DNA of 26,284 nt from a virus: the IMG/VR virus record IMGVR_UViG_3300030060_000636, positions 1-26,284 of that record; one strand, 5' to 3'. Position numbers and translations under genes: made by a program. Below the pieces are notes generated by a model. It worked only from the letters and a program-made list of their open reading frames with translations, searched no databases and had not been told where the DNA came from. Positions 6,564 to 14,386 of the stretch are shown piece by piece; position 1 is the first letter of the stretch; every line of letters starts with the position of its first letter.

Positions 6564-6741
6564 TCACCTTCCTTTCTGGCAGTGTATACCGGATAAAGCG
6601 CACATCAGCGCCGATCCGGTGCAGGAAAAAATCGACGGCCGCATGGTCATCAGCTGCCAATGCAGTCATCAGGCAATCCATACATGCCGCCATATCTTCA
6701 GCAGCAGCACGTCGGGCAATCTTGAATGTCTTACTCTTCAT
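6535..6741 (-). CDS. Small hypothetical protein, 68 aa
   Basis: A 68-aa protein starting MKSKTFKIARRAAAEDMAAC, with two Cys (residues 20 and 23) and a helical Ala/Asp-rich middle. The ATG at 6741 has GGAG 8 nt upstream; the longer open frame to 6903 is rejected because it runs antiparallel in composition through the preceding gene's coding region and lacks its own site. It lies between the 179-aa gene and the membrane-protein gene in the same operon. The gap upstream contains a strong 10-bp hairpin. No function recognised. Confidence 0.65.
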   Translation of the reverse strand: MKSKTFKIARRAAAEDMAACMDCLMTALAADDHAAVDFFLHRIGADVRFIRYTLPERKVNDANTTTMA

Positions 6742-6763
6742 AACATGTTCTCCCATGATGGTA

Positions 6764-6787
6764 GGGCCGGACATTGCTGTCCGGCCC
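6764..6787 (-). other. Strong intercistronic hairpin without U-tract
   Basis: GGGCCGGACA (6764-6773) and TGTCCGGCCC (6778-6787) form a perfect 10-bp stem with a 4-nt loop. It lies between the 179-aa gene and the 68-aa gene on the minus strand and is followed by TACCATCATGGGAG, not by a T-run. It may act as an attenuator, a processing site or a 3' stabiliser of the upstream message. Confidence 0.6.
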
Positions 6788-6793
6788 ATGGTT

Positions 6794-6810
6794 GTTAGTG
6801 CTTCACACCG
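6794..6810. promoter_or_regulatory. Decayed copy of the 17-bp palindrome
   Basis: GTTAGTGCTTCAC keeps one full arm, the CTT centre of copy 4 and the first three bases of the second arm; the rest (ACCG) has diverged. It overlaps the stop codon of the gene ending at 6795. It is next to a perfect hairpin, so it may be a replaced or relic site. Confidence 0.45.
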
Positions 6811-7334
6811 GCCAGCTGTTTGACAGCCGCCTTGATGTGATCGGTGAGAGCGGGCAGATCGACGCCGTCGATACCCTCGGATTTGCCGATCACCTTCAGA
6901 CAATCATTGAGATTGTCAGCGATCCGCTGTTCATCCGAACGTGTCCGGCTTGTATTGCCGGATGCCTCGGCGTTCTCGCGCTTGGCAAGAGCGGTCTTGA
7001 AATCGTTGCGCTTGGCACCGATCTGCTGTTGCCCATTACGCCGCGCCAATTTCTGGGCATCAGTCATGCCCTTGGCAGATGGCGCATTGACCAAAGCCTG
7101 CGTGCGAGTGTTAAACCCAGCAACGATAGCATCGTTGATCTGCCCGAACAGCTCAGGATCAGCTGTGCTCTTGGCCTTGTTCGGCCCAGTAGGCGAGATC
7201 ATGTCAGTTGACAAGATCCCTAGTGCGATTAATGCATCAACAGCATTACCCTTGGCACGCTCATAGATGTTGCCTTTGGCAACGGCGGTAGTCATCAGAC
7301 CGGCTACCTCTTCGGTCAAAACGCGCTTAGTCAT
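6795..7334 (-). CDS. Hypothetical protein, 179 aa, first gene of small leftward operon
   Basis: A 179-aa soluble protein, probably mainly helical, starting MTKRVLTEEVAGLMTTAVAK. The ATG at 7334 follows AAAGGA by 8-9 nt; an open frame to 7412 exists but has no ribosome-binding site, so the shorter form is preferred. The middle is rich in Arg/Lys/Gln (about residues 85-110: DAQKLARRNGQQ) and could contact nucleic acid. It is the first gene transcribed leftward from the divergent intergenic region, with a 17-bp palindrome 124 nt upstream. I see no helix-turn-helix I would defend and cannot name a family. Confidence 0.75.
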   Translation of the reverse strand: MTKRVLTEEVAGLMTTAVAKGNIYERAKGNAVDALIALGILSTDMISPTGPNKAKSTADPELFGQINDAIVAGFNTRTQALVNAPSAKGMTDAQKLARRNGQQQIGAKRNDFKTALAKRENAEASGNTSRTRSDEQRIADNLNDCLKVIGKSEGIDGVDLPALTDHIKAAVKQLAGVKH

Positions 7335-7457
7335 AGCGACGTTCCTTTCTGCCCCATCGGGCATATGTGAAGCGAACACCATGTCCGCTTCGATGGTTGT
7401 AATATGGCACAATGGCGCGGCAAATGGAATGGATCGACTGTAAACGTGTTATTATTT

Positions 7458-7474
7458 GTTAGTGTAGCACTAAC
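7458..7474. promoter_or_regulatory. 17-bp palindrome, copy 7 (GTTAGTG-TAG-CACTAAC)
   Basis: Perfect 7+3+7 inverted repeat in the divergent intergenic region. It is 124 bp from the leftward start at 7334 and 222 bp from the rightward start at 7696, where an operator could affect either or both operons. Confidence 0.85.
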
Positions 7475-7509
7475 ATTATCAGGCAATGGCAAAATATGGC
7501 AGGCAATGA

Positions 7510-7637
7510 CCCCACCCCACCCCCATGCCGCGCTGTGTCACGTTATGTTGTACGCGTGTATGTATGTCTAATTTACACGAACAATCCGGTTTTTTCTGAG
7601 TTCGACCCCCACCCCCTCTCACACAGGAACACCCCCC
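7510..7637 (-). repeat. Six C-tracts (G-tracts on minus strand)
   Basis: C-runs occur at 7510-7513, 7515-7518, 7520-7524, 7606-7610, 7612-7616 and 7632-7637. Read on the minus strand they give two groups of three G-tracts with single-base or longer loops. Three tracts per group are one short of a classical G-quadruplex, so any quadruplex would have to combine groups. They are upstream of the packaging genes. Confidence 0.5.
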
Positions 7638-7656
7638 GGTAGGAGTCCCAACCTCC

Positions 7657-7685
7657 TTGCACAAAAAAATATTATACTGTATACG
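7657..7685 (+). promoter_or_regulatory. Possible promoter for the packaging operon
   Basis: TTGCAC (7657-7662), a 17-bp AT-rich spacer and TATACG (7680-7685) resemble a weak sigma70-type promoter. Transcription would begin near 7692, almost at the ATG at 7696, which would give a nearly leaderless message and would agree with the missing ribosome-binding site there. Weak match; treat as a suggestion. Confidence 0.22.
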
Positions 7686-7695
7686 TCGTCAAGAT

Positions 7696-8307
7696 ATGGC
7701 GATCATACTAGAACCTGAACTGGGTGTGGCAGTCCCCGAAGACCTGCCACCCATGGATCTGAAGAAACGTACGGACGCAGCAAGCCGTACGACAGAATTG
7801 CTCGCTGAACACGGTTTGGATGTAGAGCCGACCAAGGAAGACAAGGACGTGGCCGCTAAAATAACGCTGGCCTACGCTGATGATCCTGAAACCACCTCCA
7901 AAAAGATTACCAGTAGCAAGGTTGCAACCCTTACTCCGGCCTCTCTAAAGCTGACGAACAACATTTTGCAGGAGTTTGGCCACTCTGTTGTGCAGAGTGC
8001 GGTCCAAGTTCGGCATCTAGTGACCAACAAACTGATAGATGAAACCGAAAACCCCGACCCTAGAGTGCGAATACGGGCTTTGGAGCTGCTTGGTAAGATA
8101 TCTGACGTTGGTTTGTTTGCAGAAAAGTCCGAAGTGACCATAACTCACCAGTCTACAGACGATCTACGGGCAAAATTACGCGAGAAACTGCAAAAACTAA
8201 GCACGCCGGAAGAAAAAATCGAAGATGCGGTCGTAATAGACGGCGAATCGCTCGATGTTGACGCTGAACTCGGCCTGAAAGAGGACGAAAAGTTCGACGA
8301 TGACTGA
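7696..8307 (+). CDS. terS: Putative terminase small subunit
   Basis: A 203-aa protein directly upstream of, and overlapping by 8 nt, the large terminase gene. The central region (about residues 75-145) is helical and contains PDPRVRIRALELLGKISDVG, a pattern I associate with small terminase subunits; the tail is acidic. Small subunits recognise phage DNA and stimulate the large subunit. The ATG at 7696 is used although it lacks a clear ribosome-binding site; a TTG at 7657 in the same frame has AGGAG 11 nt upstream and would add 13 residues. Identification rests mainly on position. Confidence 0.68.
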   Translation: MAIILEPELGVAVPEDLPPMDLKKRTDAASRTTELLAEHGLDVEPTKEDKDVAAKITLAYADDPETTSKKITSSKVATLTPASLKLTNNILQEFGHSVVQSAVQVRHLVTNKLIDETENPDPRVRIRALELLGKISDVGLFAEKSEVTITHQSTDDLRAKLREKLQKLSTPEEKIEDAVVIDGESLDVDAELGLKEDEKFDDD

Positions 8308-9844
8308 AAACTTTACTGAATCAGAGATTCAGCAGATGCTGGACAACCTAGATCAGTATACTCCCGACGAAATCGTGGAGATTGACCGCCTCGTCGATGA
8401 ATTAAGCACCAGAAAGACAAATCAGGCGGCTTATGATGACCTGATAGAGTTCTGCAAGCGTATGCAGCCCGATTATATCGTCGGAAAGCATCATAAAATG
8501 CTTGGAGATCTGCTCATGGACATCGAAGAGGGTGATAAAGACCGTATTTGTGTCAACATACCCCCCAGACATGGCAAGTCGCAGCTTGTTTCGATATTCT
8601 TCCCTGCTTGGTTCTTGGGGCGCAACCCCAACAAGAAGGTCATGATGGTGTCTCACACCACTGACCTTGCGGTGGACTTCGGACGCAAGGTACGTAACCT
8701 GATATCGACGGACGAGTATGCTGCCATATTCCCCACAGTGAAGCTGGCGGTGGATTCAAAGTCTGCTGGGCGTTGGAACACTAACTCTGGAGGTGAATAT
8801 TATGCGTGTGGTATTGGTTCCTCTATTGCTGGCCGTGGTGCTGACCTCTTGCTCGTTGACGATCCCCATTCCGAACAAGATGTCATTAACGGAAATTTTG
8901 AAGTCTTTGAAAAAGCATACGAGTGGTTCACCTTCGGAGCGCGTACACGACTGATGCCCGGTGGTCGTGTGGCCATCATACAGACCAGATGGCACATGGA
9001 CGATCTGACCGGACGTGTCACTCGCGACATGGTGCAGAACGAGCGGGCCGATCAATATGATGTGGTCGAGTTCCCAGCAATACTAGATATAGTAAACAAG
9101 AAGACCAAGAAGTCAGAACAGAAACCTCTATGGCCTGAGTTCTTTGACCTTAACGCGTTACTACGCACGAAGGCATCTATGCCTACGTTCCAGTGGAATG
9201 CGCAGTATCAACAGGAACCTACCGCAGAAGAGGCCGCACTCATCAAACGAGAGTGGTGGAGCATCTGGAAGCACGAGTATCCGCCTGATTGTGAATACGT
9301 GATAATGTCTTTGGATGCTGCAGCAGAAACACACAACCGTGCTGACTTTACAGCCCTGACCACTTGGGGTGTGTTTTTGAATGAAGAAGTGAATAATTAT
9401 AATATTATATTGCTAAACAGCATAAAGAAGCGTATGGAGTTTCCAGAACTCAAGCAGTTAGCCATAGAAGAATACGAAGAGTGGGAGCCAGACGCGTTCA
9501 TCGTCGAGAAGAAAAGCGCAGGCACCGCGTTGTATCAGGAGATGCGCAGGTCAGGATTGCCTGTGCAGGAATATACCCCTCATAGAGGATCAGGCGATAA
9601 GTTGGCTCGACTAAACTCTGTATCAGATATTGTGGCGTCAGGAACGTGTTGGGTTCCTGAGACTCGGTGGGCAGAGGAAGTCGTCGAAGAGATTGCAGGT
9701 TTTCCGTTTATGAGCCATGATGACTTGGTTGATTCAACGGTTATGGCCCTCATGAGATTTCGTCAGGGGGGTTTCATACGCTTACCCAGTGATGAGCCTG
9801 AAGAACAACAATACTTCAAGCGTCGTGGCACTGGGTATTATTAG
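8300..9844 (+). CDS. terL: Terminase large subunit
   Basis: A 514-aa packaging motor and nuclease. The N-terminal ATPase has PPRHGKS (88-94) as Walker A, LLLVDD (183-188) as Walker B and a QTRWH coupling segment (228-232). The C-terminal RNase H-like nuclease shows SLDA with Asp339, IVEKKSAG with Glu403 and SHDDLVDS with Asp474/475, matching the acidic triad. Length is normal for the family, and the enzyme is complete. It docks on the portal to pump and cut DNA. The start overlaps the preceding gene in ATGACTGA; the portal gene follows after 10 nt. Confidence 0.95.
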   Translation: MTENFTESEIQQMLDNLDQYTPDEIVEIDRLVDELSTRKTNQAAYDDLIEFCKRMQPDYIVGKHHKMLGDLLMDIEEGDKDRICVNIPPRHGKSQLVSIFFPAWFLGRNPNKKVMMVSHTTDLAVDFGRKVRNLISTDEYAAIFPTVKLAVDSKSAGRWNTNSGGEYYACGIGSSIAGRGADLLLVDDPHSEQDVINGNFEVFEKAYEWFTFGARTRLMPGGRVAIIQTRWHMDDLTGRVTRDMVQNERADQYDVVEFPAILDIVNKKTKKSEQKPLWPEFFDLNALLRTKASMPTFQWNAQYQQEPTAEEAALIKREWWSIWKHEYPPDCEYVIMSLDAAAETHNRADFTALTTWGVFLNEEVNNYNIILLNSIKKRMEFPELKQLAIEEYEEWEPDAFIVEKKSAGTALYQEMRRSGLPVQEYTPHRGSGDKLARLNSVSDIVASGTCWVPETRWAEEVVEEIAGFPFMSHDDLVDSTVMALMRFRQGGFIRLPSDEPEEQQYFKRRGTGYY

Positions 9845-9854
9845 GGGTTAGATC

Positions 9855-12308
9855 ATGGCTATTGAAAAAGGATTGTATCAAGCTCCGGCGGGCATAGACG
9901 AGGAGTCTCAAAAAGAAGACGCACCCGCACTGGAGATAGAAGTAGTAAACCCAGACATGGTCACCTTGGATGACGGCAGTGTAGAGATAACTCTAGTGCC
10001 GGGAACCATGACAGACGGTGTACCGTTTGATGGCAATCTGGCAGAAGTCATGGAAGACAACGACCTTGCCAGTCTCGCAGATGACCTTATCGGACTTATT
10101 GATTCGGATCTGGACAGCCGCAAGGAGTGGGCTGAGACCTTCGTCGATGGCCTCGACGTGCTAGGATTCAAGTACGAGGAGCGTACAGAGCCGTGGGATG
10201 GGGCCTGCGGAGTATATTCTACAGTGCTGGCAGAGGCCGCGATTCGCTTTCAAGCTGAAACCATGAGCGAAACTTTCCCTGCTCTGGGGCCGGTGAAGAC
10301 AAAGATTCTTGGTGAAGAGACCAAACAGAAGGAAGAAGCCGCCGCCCGTGTCAAAGCGGACATGAACTACGAGCTGACGGAGAACATGGTCGAGTATCGA
10401 CCAGAGCATGAACGTCTGCTTTACAGCCTAGGACTTGCCGGATCGGCGTTCAAGAAGGTGTATCACGATCCGAACATCGGGCGACAGGTGGCACTTTTTG
10501 TGCCTGCAGAGGATTGTATCGTACCGTACAGCGCCTCTCACATAGAAACCGCAGAGCGTGTGACTCACGTCATGCGCAAGACGAAGAACGAACTGAAGAA
10601 GCTCCAAGCCAACGGGTTCTATCGCGATATAGAACTGGGCGAGCCAGAGCCATACCACTCTGACATCGAGGTTCGTAAGGCTGAAGAGGGTGGATACTCT
10701 CTGACTGACGATGACAGGTACGCGCTGTATGAGGTACACGCAGACCTCGTCATAGAAGGGTTTGATAACTCAGAGGACGAGATTGCCAAACCATACGTCG
10801 TTACAATGGAGCGTGGGTCTAGTGAGATCCTCTCTATCCGTAGGAACTGGAACCCCGTAGACCCTCTGATGCTGAAGCGCCAGCACTTCGTACATTATCC
10901 GTATGTGCCGGGATTCGGCTTTTACGGACTTGGGCTTATTCACATCATCGGTGGATATGCTCGCGCAGGAACCTCCTTGATACGCCAACTTGTCGATGCC
11001 GGTACGCTCGCTAATTTGCCCGGTGGATTGAAGTCCCGAGGGTTGCGTATCAAGGGGGACGACACTCCTATTGAACCGGGCGAGTTCAAGGACGTGGACG
11101 TCCCATCAGGCAGTATCCGTGATAACATCATGCCCCTGCCTTACAAAGAGCCGTCCCAGACGCTTCTGGCGTTGTTGGATAAGATCACAGCAGAAGGACG
11201 TAGACTGGGCGCTATCAGCGACATGAACATCTCTGACATGTCCGCAAACGCTCCAGTGGGTACAACGCTGGCACTTCTGGAGCGCACACTAAAGCCCATG
11301 GCTGCAGTGCAGGCTCGTGTCCACTACGCCATGAAGCAAGAGTTCAAGATGCTCAAGGCTCTCATGGCAGAGTATGCACCCACGGAATATTCCTACCAGC
11401 CTGTGCGCGGTGAGGTCACCGCCAGACAGGATGATTACGCGATGGTGGACGTGATCCCTGTTAGTGATCCTAACAGCTCTACAATGGCACAGCGCGTGGT
11501 GCAGTATCAGGCTGTGTTGCAGATGTCGTCTCAAGCACCGCAGATCTATGACCTGCCGCAGTTGCACAGGCAGATGATCGAAGTGTTGGGTGTAAAGAAC
11601 GCAGACAAACTTGTTCCTATAAAGGACGACATGAAGCCTGCAGACCCTGTCAGCGAGAACATGAACGCGTTGATTGGAAAACCTATGAAGGCGTTCATCT
11701 ATCAGGATCACGACGCGCATATCGGAGCGCACCTGTCGTTCCTGCAAGATCCACAAGTCATGGGCATGATCGGGCAGAACCCACAAGCGAAAAACATCAT
11801 GGCATCCCTGCAGGCCCACATTGCAGAGCATCTTGGCTTCAAATACCGCAAAGATATCGAAGAGCGGATGGGAGCCGAGCTACCGCCACCAAACGAGCAG
11901 CTTTCAGAAGATGTGGAAGTTCAACTCGCACGCGTGGTTGCAGAGGCTGGCAAGCAGCTTACACAAGCAAACCAGCAGCAGGCTGCACAACAGGCTGCAC
12001 AGCAGCAAGCACAAGACCCTATGTTCCAGCTTCAACAGGCAGAACTTCAGGTCAAGGCACAAGAAGTGCAGCGTAAAGCACAGAAGGACGCTGCAGATCT
12101 GCAACTGAGGCAGGAAGAGCAAAAGCGCAAACTTGTCAAGGATGTAGCAGACGCCAAGATCGAAGAAGAGCGTCTCAACCTTGAGAAGATGGAGCTTGGT
12201 ATAGACGCACAGAAAGCCGGTGTGAAGATGCGCGCCGACAGACGTGCGGAACGAAACAAAACAGATATGGAGGTAGCCAAACTCGTGTCTGACATTGCTA
12301 AGGAGTAA
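9855..12308 (+). CDS. Portal protein (P22-like)
   Basis: An 817-aa protein immediately after the large terminase, where the portal is expected. It has an acidic N-terminus, the portal-like region DSRKEWAETFVDGLDVLGFK (about residues 84-103), and a long middle with the segment SANAPVGTTLALLERTLKPM (about 466-485) that is typical of this portal group. The last 130 residues are Gln/Ala-rich then highly charged coiled coil, compatible with the helical barrel of P22-type portals. It forms the dodecameric ring at the capsid vertex. The P22 likeness is a judgement from pattern, not an alignment. Weak GGGG ribosome-binding site at 9844-9847. Confidence 0.85.
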   Translation: MAIEKGLYQAPAGIDEESQKEDAPALEIEVVNPDMVTLDDGSVEITLVPGTMTDGVPFDGNLAEVMEDNDLASLADDLIGLIDSDLDSRKEWAETFVDGLDVLGFKYEERTEPWDGACGVYSTVLAEAAIRFQAETMSETFPALGPVKTKILGEETKQKEEAAARVKADMNYELTENMVEYRPEHERLLYSLGLAGSAFKKVYHDPNIGRQVALFVPAEDCIVPYSASHIETAERVTHVMRKTKNELKKLQANGFYRDIELGEPEPYHSDIEVRKAEEGGYSLTDDDRYALYEVHADLVIEGFDNSEDEIAKPYVVTMERGSSEILSIRRNWNPVDPLMLKRQHFVHYPYVPGFGFYGLGLIHIIGGYARAGTSLIRQLVDAGTLANLPGGLKSRGLRIKGDDTPIEPGEFKDVDVPSGSIRDNIMPLPYKEPSQTLLALLDKITAEGRRLGAISDMNISDMSANAPVGTTLALLERTLKPMAAVQARVHYAMKQEFKMLKALMAEYAPTEYSYQPVRGEVTARQDDYAMVDVIPVSDPNSSTMAQRVVQYQAVLQMSSQAPQIYDLPQLHRQMIEVLGVKNADKLVPIKDDMKPADPVSENMNALIGKPMKAFIYQDHDAHIGAHLSFLQDPQVMGMIGQNPQAKNIMASLQAHIAEHLGFKYRKDIEERMGAELPPPNEQLSEDVEVQLARVVAEAGKQLTQANQQQAAQQAAQQQAQDPMFQLQQAELQVKAQEVQRKAQKDAADLQLRQEEQKRKLVKDVADAKIEEERLNLEKMELGIDAQKAGVKMRADRRAERNKTDMEVAKLVSDIAKE

Positions 12309-12310
12309 CC

Positions 12311-12508
12311 ATGGCAAAAACCGTCTTTGACGTGCTGAACGAGAAGTTGAACGAGGACAAGTCCTCTGCACTAGAGTTTCTTGGACAGGGCGGAGTAAAA
12401 GATTTCGCTCAATACAAGGAAACTACAGGTTTTATTCGAGGTCTAGAAACCTGCATGAATCACATATCAGACCTTTCGCGCAACTATTTGGAAGATGATG
12501 ATGACTGA
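12311..12508 (+). CDS. Small hypothetical protein, 65 aa
   Basis: A 65-aa acidic protein ending EDDDD, with a strong AAGGAG site 5 nt before the ATG and only 2 nt between it and the portal stop. Its end overlaps the start of the GroES-like gene by 8 nt. Helical throughout with no motif. It lies between portal and GroES-like genes, so a part in head assembly is plausible but unproven. Confidence 0.8.
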   Translation: MAKTVFDVLNEKLNEDKSSALEFLGQGGVKDFAQYKETTGFIRGLETCMNHISDLSRNYLEDDDD

Positions 12509-12905
12509 ACCAATTAAGATTCCTGACACTGCTCGTGTGGTAGAGGCTCCTGTTTCTCCTGAAGAATGGGAAGCACAACTACCAAAGCCCTGTGGCTACA
12601 GACTCCTTGTAGCCCTGCCAGATATAAGCGATCACTACGAAGGTAGCACTCTCCTCAAGACCGACAGCGAGATAAAGAAAGAGTACATCATGTCTATCAT
12701 GGGTGCTGTCATTGACATGGGGTCAGCCGCTTACACAGATAAAGACAGGTTCCCCACCGGCCCTTGGTGCAAGGTAGGAGACTACGTCATGTTCCGTATG
12801 AATACTGGCACCAGATTCAAAGTAAACGGGAAAGAGTTCCGTCTAATGAATGACGATTCCATTGAGGCAGTGGTTCCTGATCCTCGTGGCATTTGCAGAG
12901 TGTAG
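12501..12905 (+). CDS. GroES-like co-chaperonin
   Basis: A 134-aa protein whose core matches the Cpn10/GroES fold: KPCGYRLLVALPDISDHYEG (about residues 30-49), a GAVIDMGSAAY strand region and VGDYVMFRMNTGTRFKVNGK (about 90-109), which suit the oblique strand pair and the region after the mobile loop. Phage GroES homologues (T4 gp31 is the classic case) replace host GroES so that GroEL can fold the capsid protein. The gene lies three genes before the putative capsid genes, which fits. Three tandem ATGs exist at 12495, 12498 and 12501; the third is chosen for its spacing from GGAAG and the ATGACTGA overlap. Confidence 0.8.
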   Translation: MTEPIKIPDTARVVEAPVSPEEWEAQLPKPCGYRLLVALPDISDHYEGSTLLKTDSEIKKEYIMSIMGAVIDMGSAAYTDKDRFPTGPWCKVGDYVMFRMNTGTRFKVNGKEFRLMNDDSIEAVVPDPRGICRV

Positions 12906-12914
12906 GAGTGAGTT

Positions 12915-13931
12915 ATGGGTTTTGAAAAAGTTGAATACAAATTCCCTGATGAAGATGACAAGAAACCAGAGATTGAGGTTGAAGGTTCTGATGCTGTTGA
13001 GGTTGACCTATCTGGTGAGAAATCTGAGAAGCGCGAGGCAAAATCTACGCGTGAGGAGGACGATAAAGATGCTGGACTTGAAATTGAAGTTGTTGATGAT
13101 ACGCCAAAGGCTGATAGAGGGCGTAAGACTTCTGAGCCACCTAGTGATGTCACTGATGAAGAACTTGAAGAATACTCTGACAAGGTCAAAAACAGGATCC
13201 GGCACTTCAGCAAAGGCTACCACGATGAGCGCAGGGCGAAAGAACAAGCGCTCCGTGAGAGGCAAGAGCTAGAAGAATTTGCTAAAAAGCTGATAGACGA
13301 GAACAAAGAGCTGAAAGGCACGGTTGGCAAAAATCAGTCAACCATGCTTGACCAAGCTAAGAAATCTGCTGCAGGAGAGTTGGAAACAGCTAAAGCTAAA
13401 TACAAAGAAGCGTATGAAGCTGGAGATGCAGAAGCTGTCGTTGAAGCACAAGAAACTCTAACGGCTGCTAAGATTAAGGCCGATAGGCTAAACAATTTCA
13501 AACTTCCTGCTTTACAGGAAGAAGAAACTCCTGTTAACTTACCAACAGAAACCGCCCAACCGCAAGTAGATGCGAGAGCTGCAGAGTGGGCACGGGACAA
13601 TCCGTGGTTTAACTCTGACGAAGAAATGACCTCACTGGCGTTAGGGTTGCACCAGAAGATCGTGAATAGCGGCGTGGCCGTTGGAAGCGACGAATACTAC
13701 GAGAAGATTGACACTCGTATGCGCCAAGTGTTCCCCGACCAGTTTGAGGACACTGAAGAAGTCGAAGAGCCAAAGAAGCAGCCGAATGTGGTTGCACCCG
13801 CAACGCGGAGCGTAGCGCCAAAGAAGATCAAGCTAACGCAAACACAGGTGAACATTGCTAAAAGGCTCAACGTACCATTAGAATTATACGCCCAAAAGGT
13901 TGCAGAAGAGATGAGGAAAAATAATGGCTGA
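12915..13931 (+). CDS. Putative capsid scaffolding protein
   Basis: A 338-aa very acidic and coiled-coil-rich protein. Residues 1-90 are Glu/Asp-rich and likely disordered; residues about 90-190 are charged helices (RRAKEQALRERQELEEFAKK); a Pro/Gln linker and WARDNPWFNSDEEM follow; the tail is basic (APKKIKLTQTQVNIAKRL). This layout, an acidic body with a short basic C-terminal helix-turn, is that of scaffolds that bind the capsid protein during assembly, as in P22 gp8. The TAGGAG site precedes the ATG, and the next gene overlaps by 8 nt. Position between portal and capsid supports the call. Confidence 0.75.
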   Translation: MGFEKVEYKFPDEDDKKPEIEVEGSDAVEVDLSGEKSEKREAKSTREEDDKDAGLEIEVVDDTPKADRGRKTSEPPSDVTDEELEEYSDKVKNRIRHFSKGYHDERRAKEQALRERQELEEFAKKLIDENKELKGTVGKNQSTMLDQAKKSAAGELETAKAKYKEAYEAGDAEAVVEAQETLTAAKIKADRLNNFKLPALQEEETPVNLPTETAQPQVDARAAEWARDNPWFNSDEEMTSLALGLHQKIVNSGVAVGSDEYYEKIDTRMRQVFPDQFEDTEEVEEPKKQPNVVAPATRSVAPKKIKLTQTQVNIAKRLNVPLELYAQKVAEEMRKNNG

Positions 13932-14373
13932 GAATCGTATAAATCGTGACCAGACCACCCGCGAAAAAACGACCCGTACCAGAGCTTGGCAACGACCTGA
14001 AGTTTTGCCGTCACCGAACCCCGAGCCGGGTTACGCATTTCGTTGGATTAGAGTCGCCACGCAGGGGCAAACCGACGCCACTAACGTTTCCTCAAAATTT
14101 CGTGAAGGTTGGGAGCCTGTAAAGGCAGCAGACCACCCAGAGATCACTGTAGTAACTGTCGAGAACGAACGTTTCAAAGACAATGTTGTGGTCGGTGGGT
14201 TGATCCTTTGTAAGGCTCCAAAAGAACTGATTGAAGAACGCACCGCTTATTACGAGCAGCAAACCAAAGGCCAGATTGAATCAGTTGACAACAACCTTAT
14301 GAGAGAGAACGATCCTCGGATGCCGCTTTTCCATGAACGGAAAACAAAAGTTACTTTTGGCTCCGGGGGTTAA
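13924..14373 (+). CDS. Putative virion-associated protein, 149 aa
   Basis: A 149-aa protein with a basic N-terminal tail (RDQTTREKTTRTRAWQRP) and a compact middle (YAFRWIRVATQGQTDATNVS, then FREGWEPV). The start overlaps the scaffold gene by 8 nt with GAGGAAAA upstream. Similar proteins stand between scaffold and capsid genes in marine phages in my recollection; the function is not known. A head-assembly role is inferred from the position only. Confidence 0.7.
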   Translation: MAENRINRDQTTREKTTRTRAWQRPEVLPSPNPEPGYAFRWIRVATQGQTDATNVSSKFREGWEPVKAADHPEITVVTVENERFKDNVVVGGLILCKAPKELIEERTAYYEQQTKGQIESVDNNLMRENDPRMPLFHERKTKVTFGSGG

Positions 14374-14386
14374 CATCAAACCCTTG

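Larger units (their letters stand above)
7335..7695. other. Divergent intergenic region between leftward and rightward operons
   Basis: About 360 bp separate the small leftward operon from the packaging genes. It contains one perfect 17-bp palindrome (7458-7474), a short repeat AGGCAATG (twice, near 7481 and 7501) and six C-tracts of 4-6 bases. Promoters for both directions should lie here, but no strong consensus pair was found for the leftward one. The open frame on the minus strand at 7479-7664 looks like low-complexity noise. Confidence 0.7.

Noticed and set aside
6774-7211. 145-aa + strand frame
   Set aside because: Opposite the 179-aa gene, which has a good ribosome-binding site and fits its operon; the + strand frame stands alone.
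7479-7664. 61-aa minus-strand frame in the divergent intergenic region
   Set aside because: Gly/Cys-rich translation of the C-tracts, without a credible start.
8779-8785. CACTAAC half-site; similar halves at about 14080, 15498 and 24589
   Set aside because: Single 7-base halves within coding DNA occur about as often as chance predicts; the partner arm is missing.
11460-11474. GTTAGTGATCCTAAC in the portal gene
   Set aside because: It resembles the palindrome but the spacing is two bases short and the second arm is incomplete; it is explained by coding sequence.
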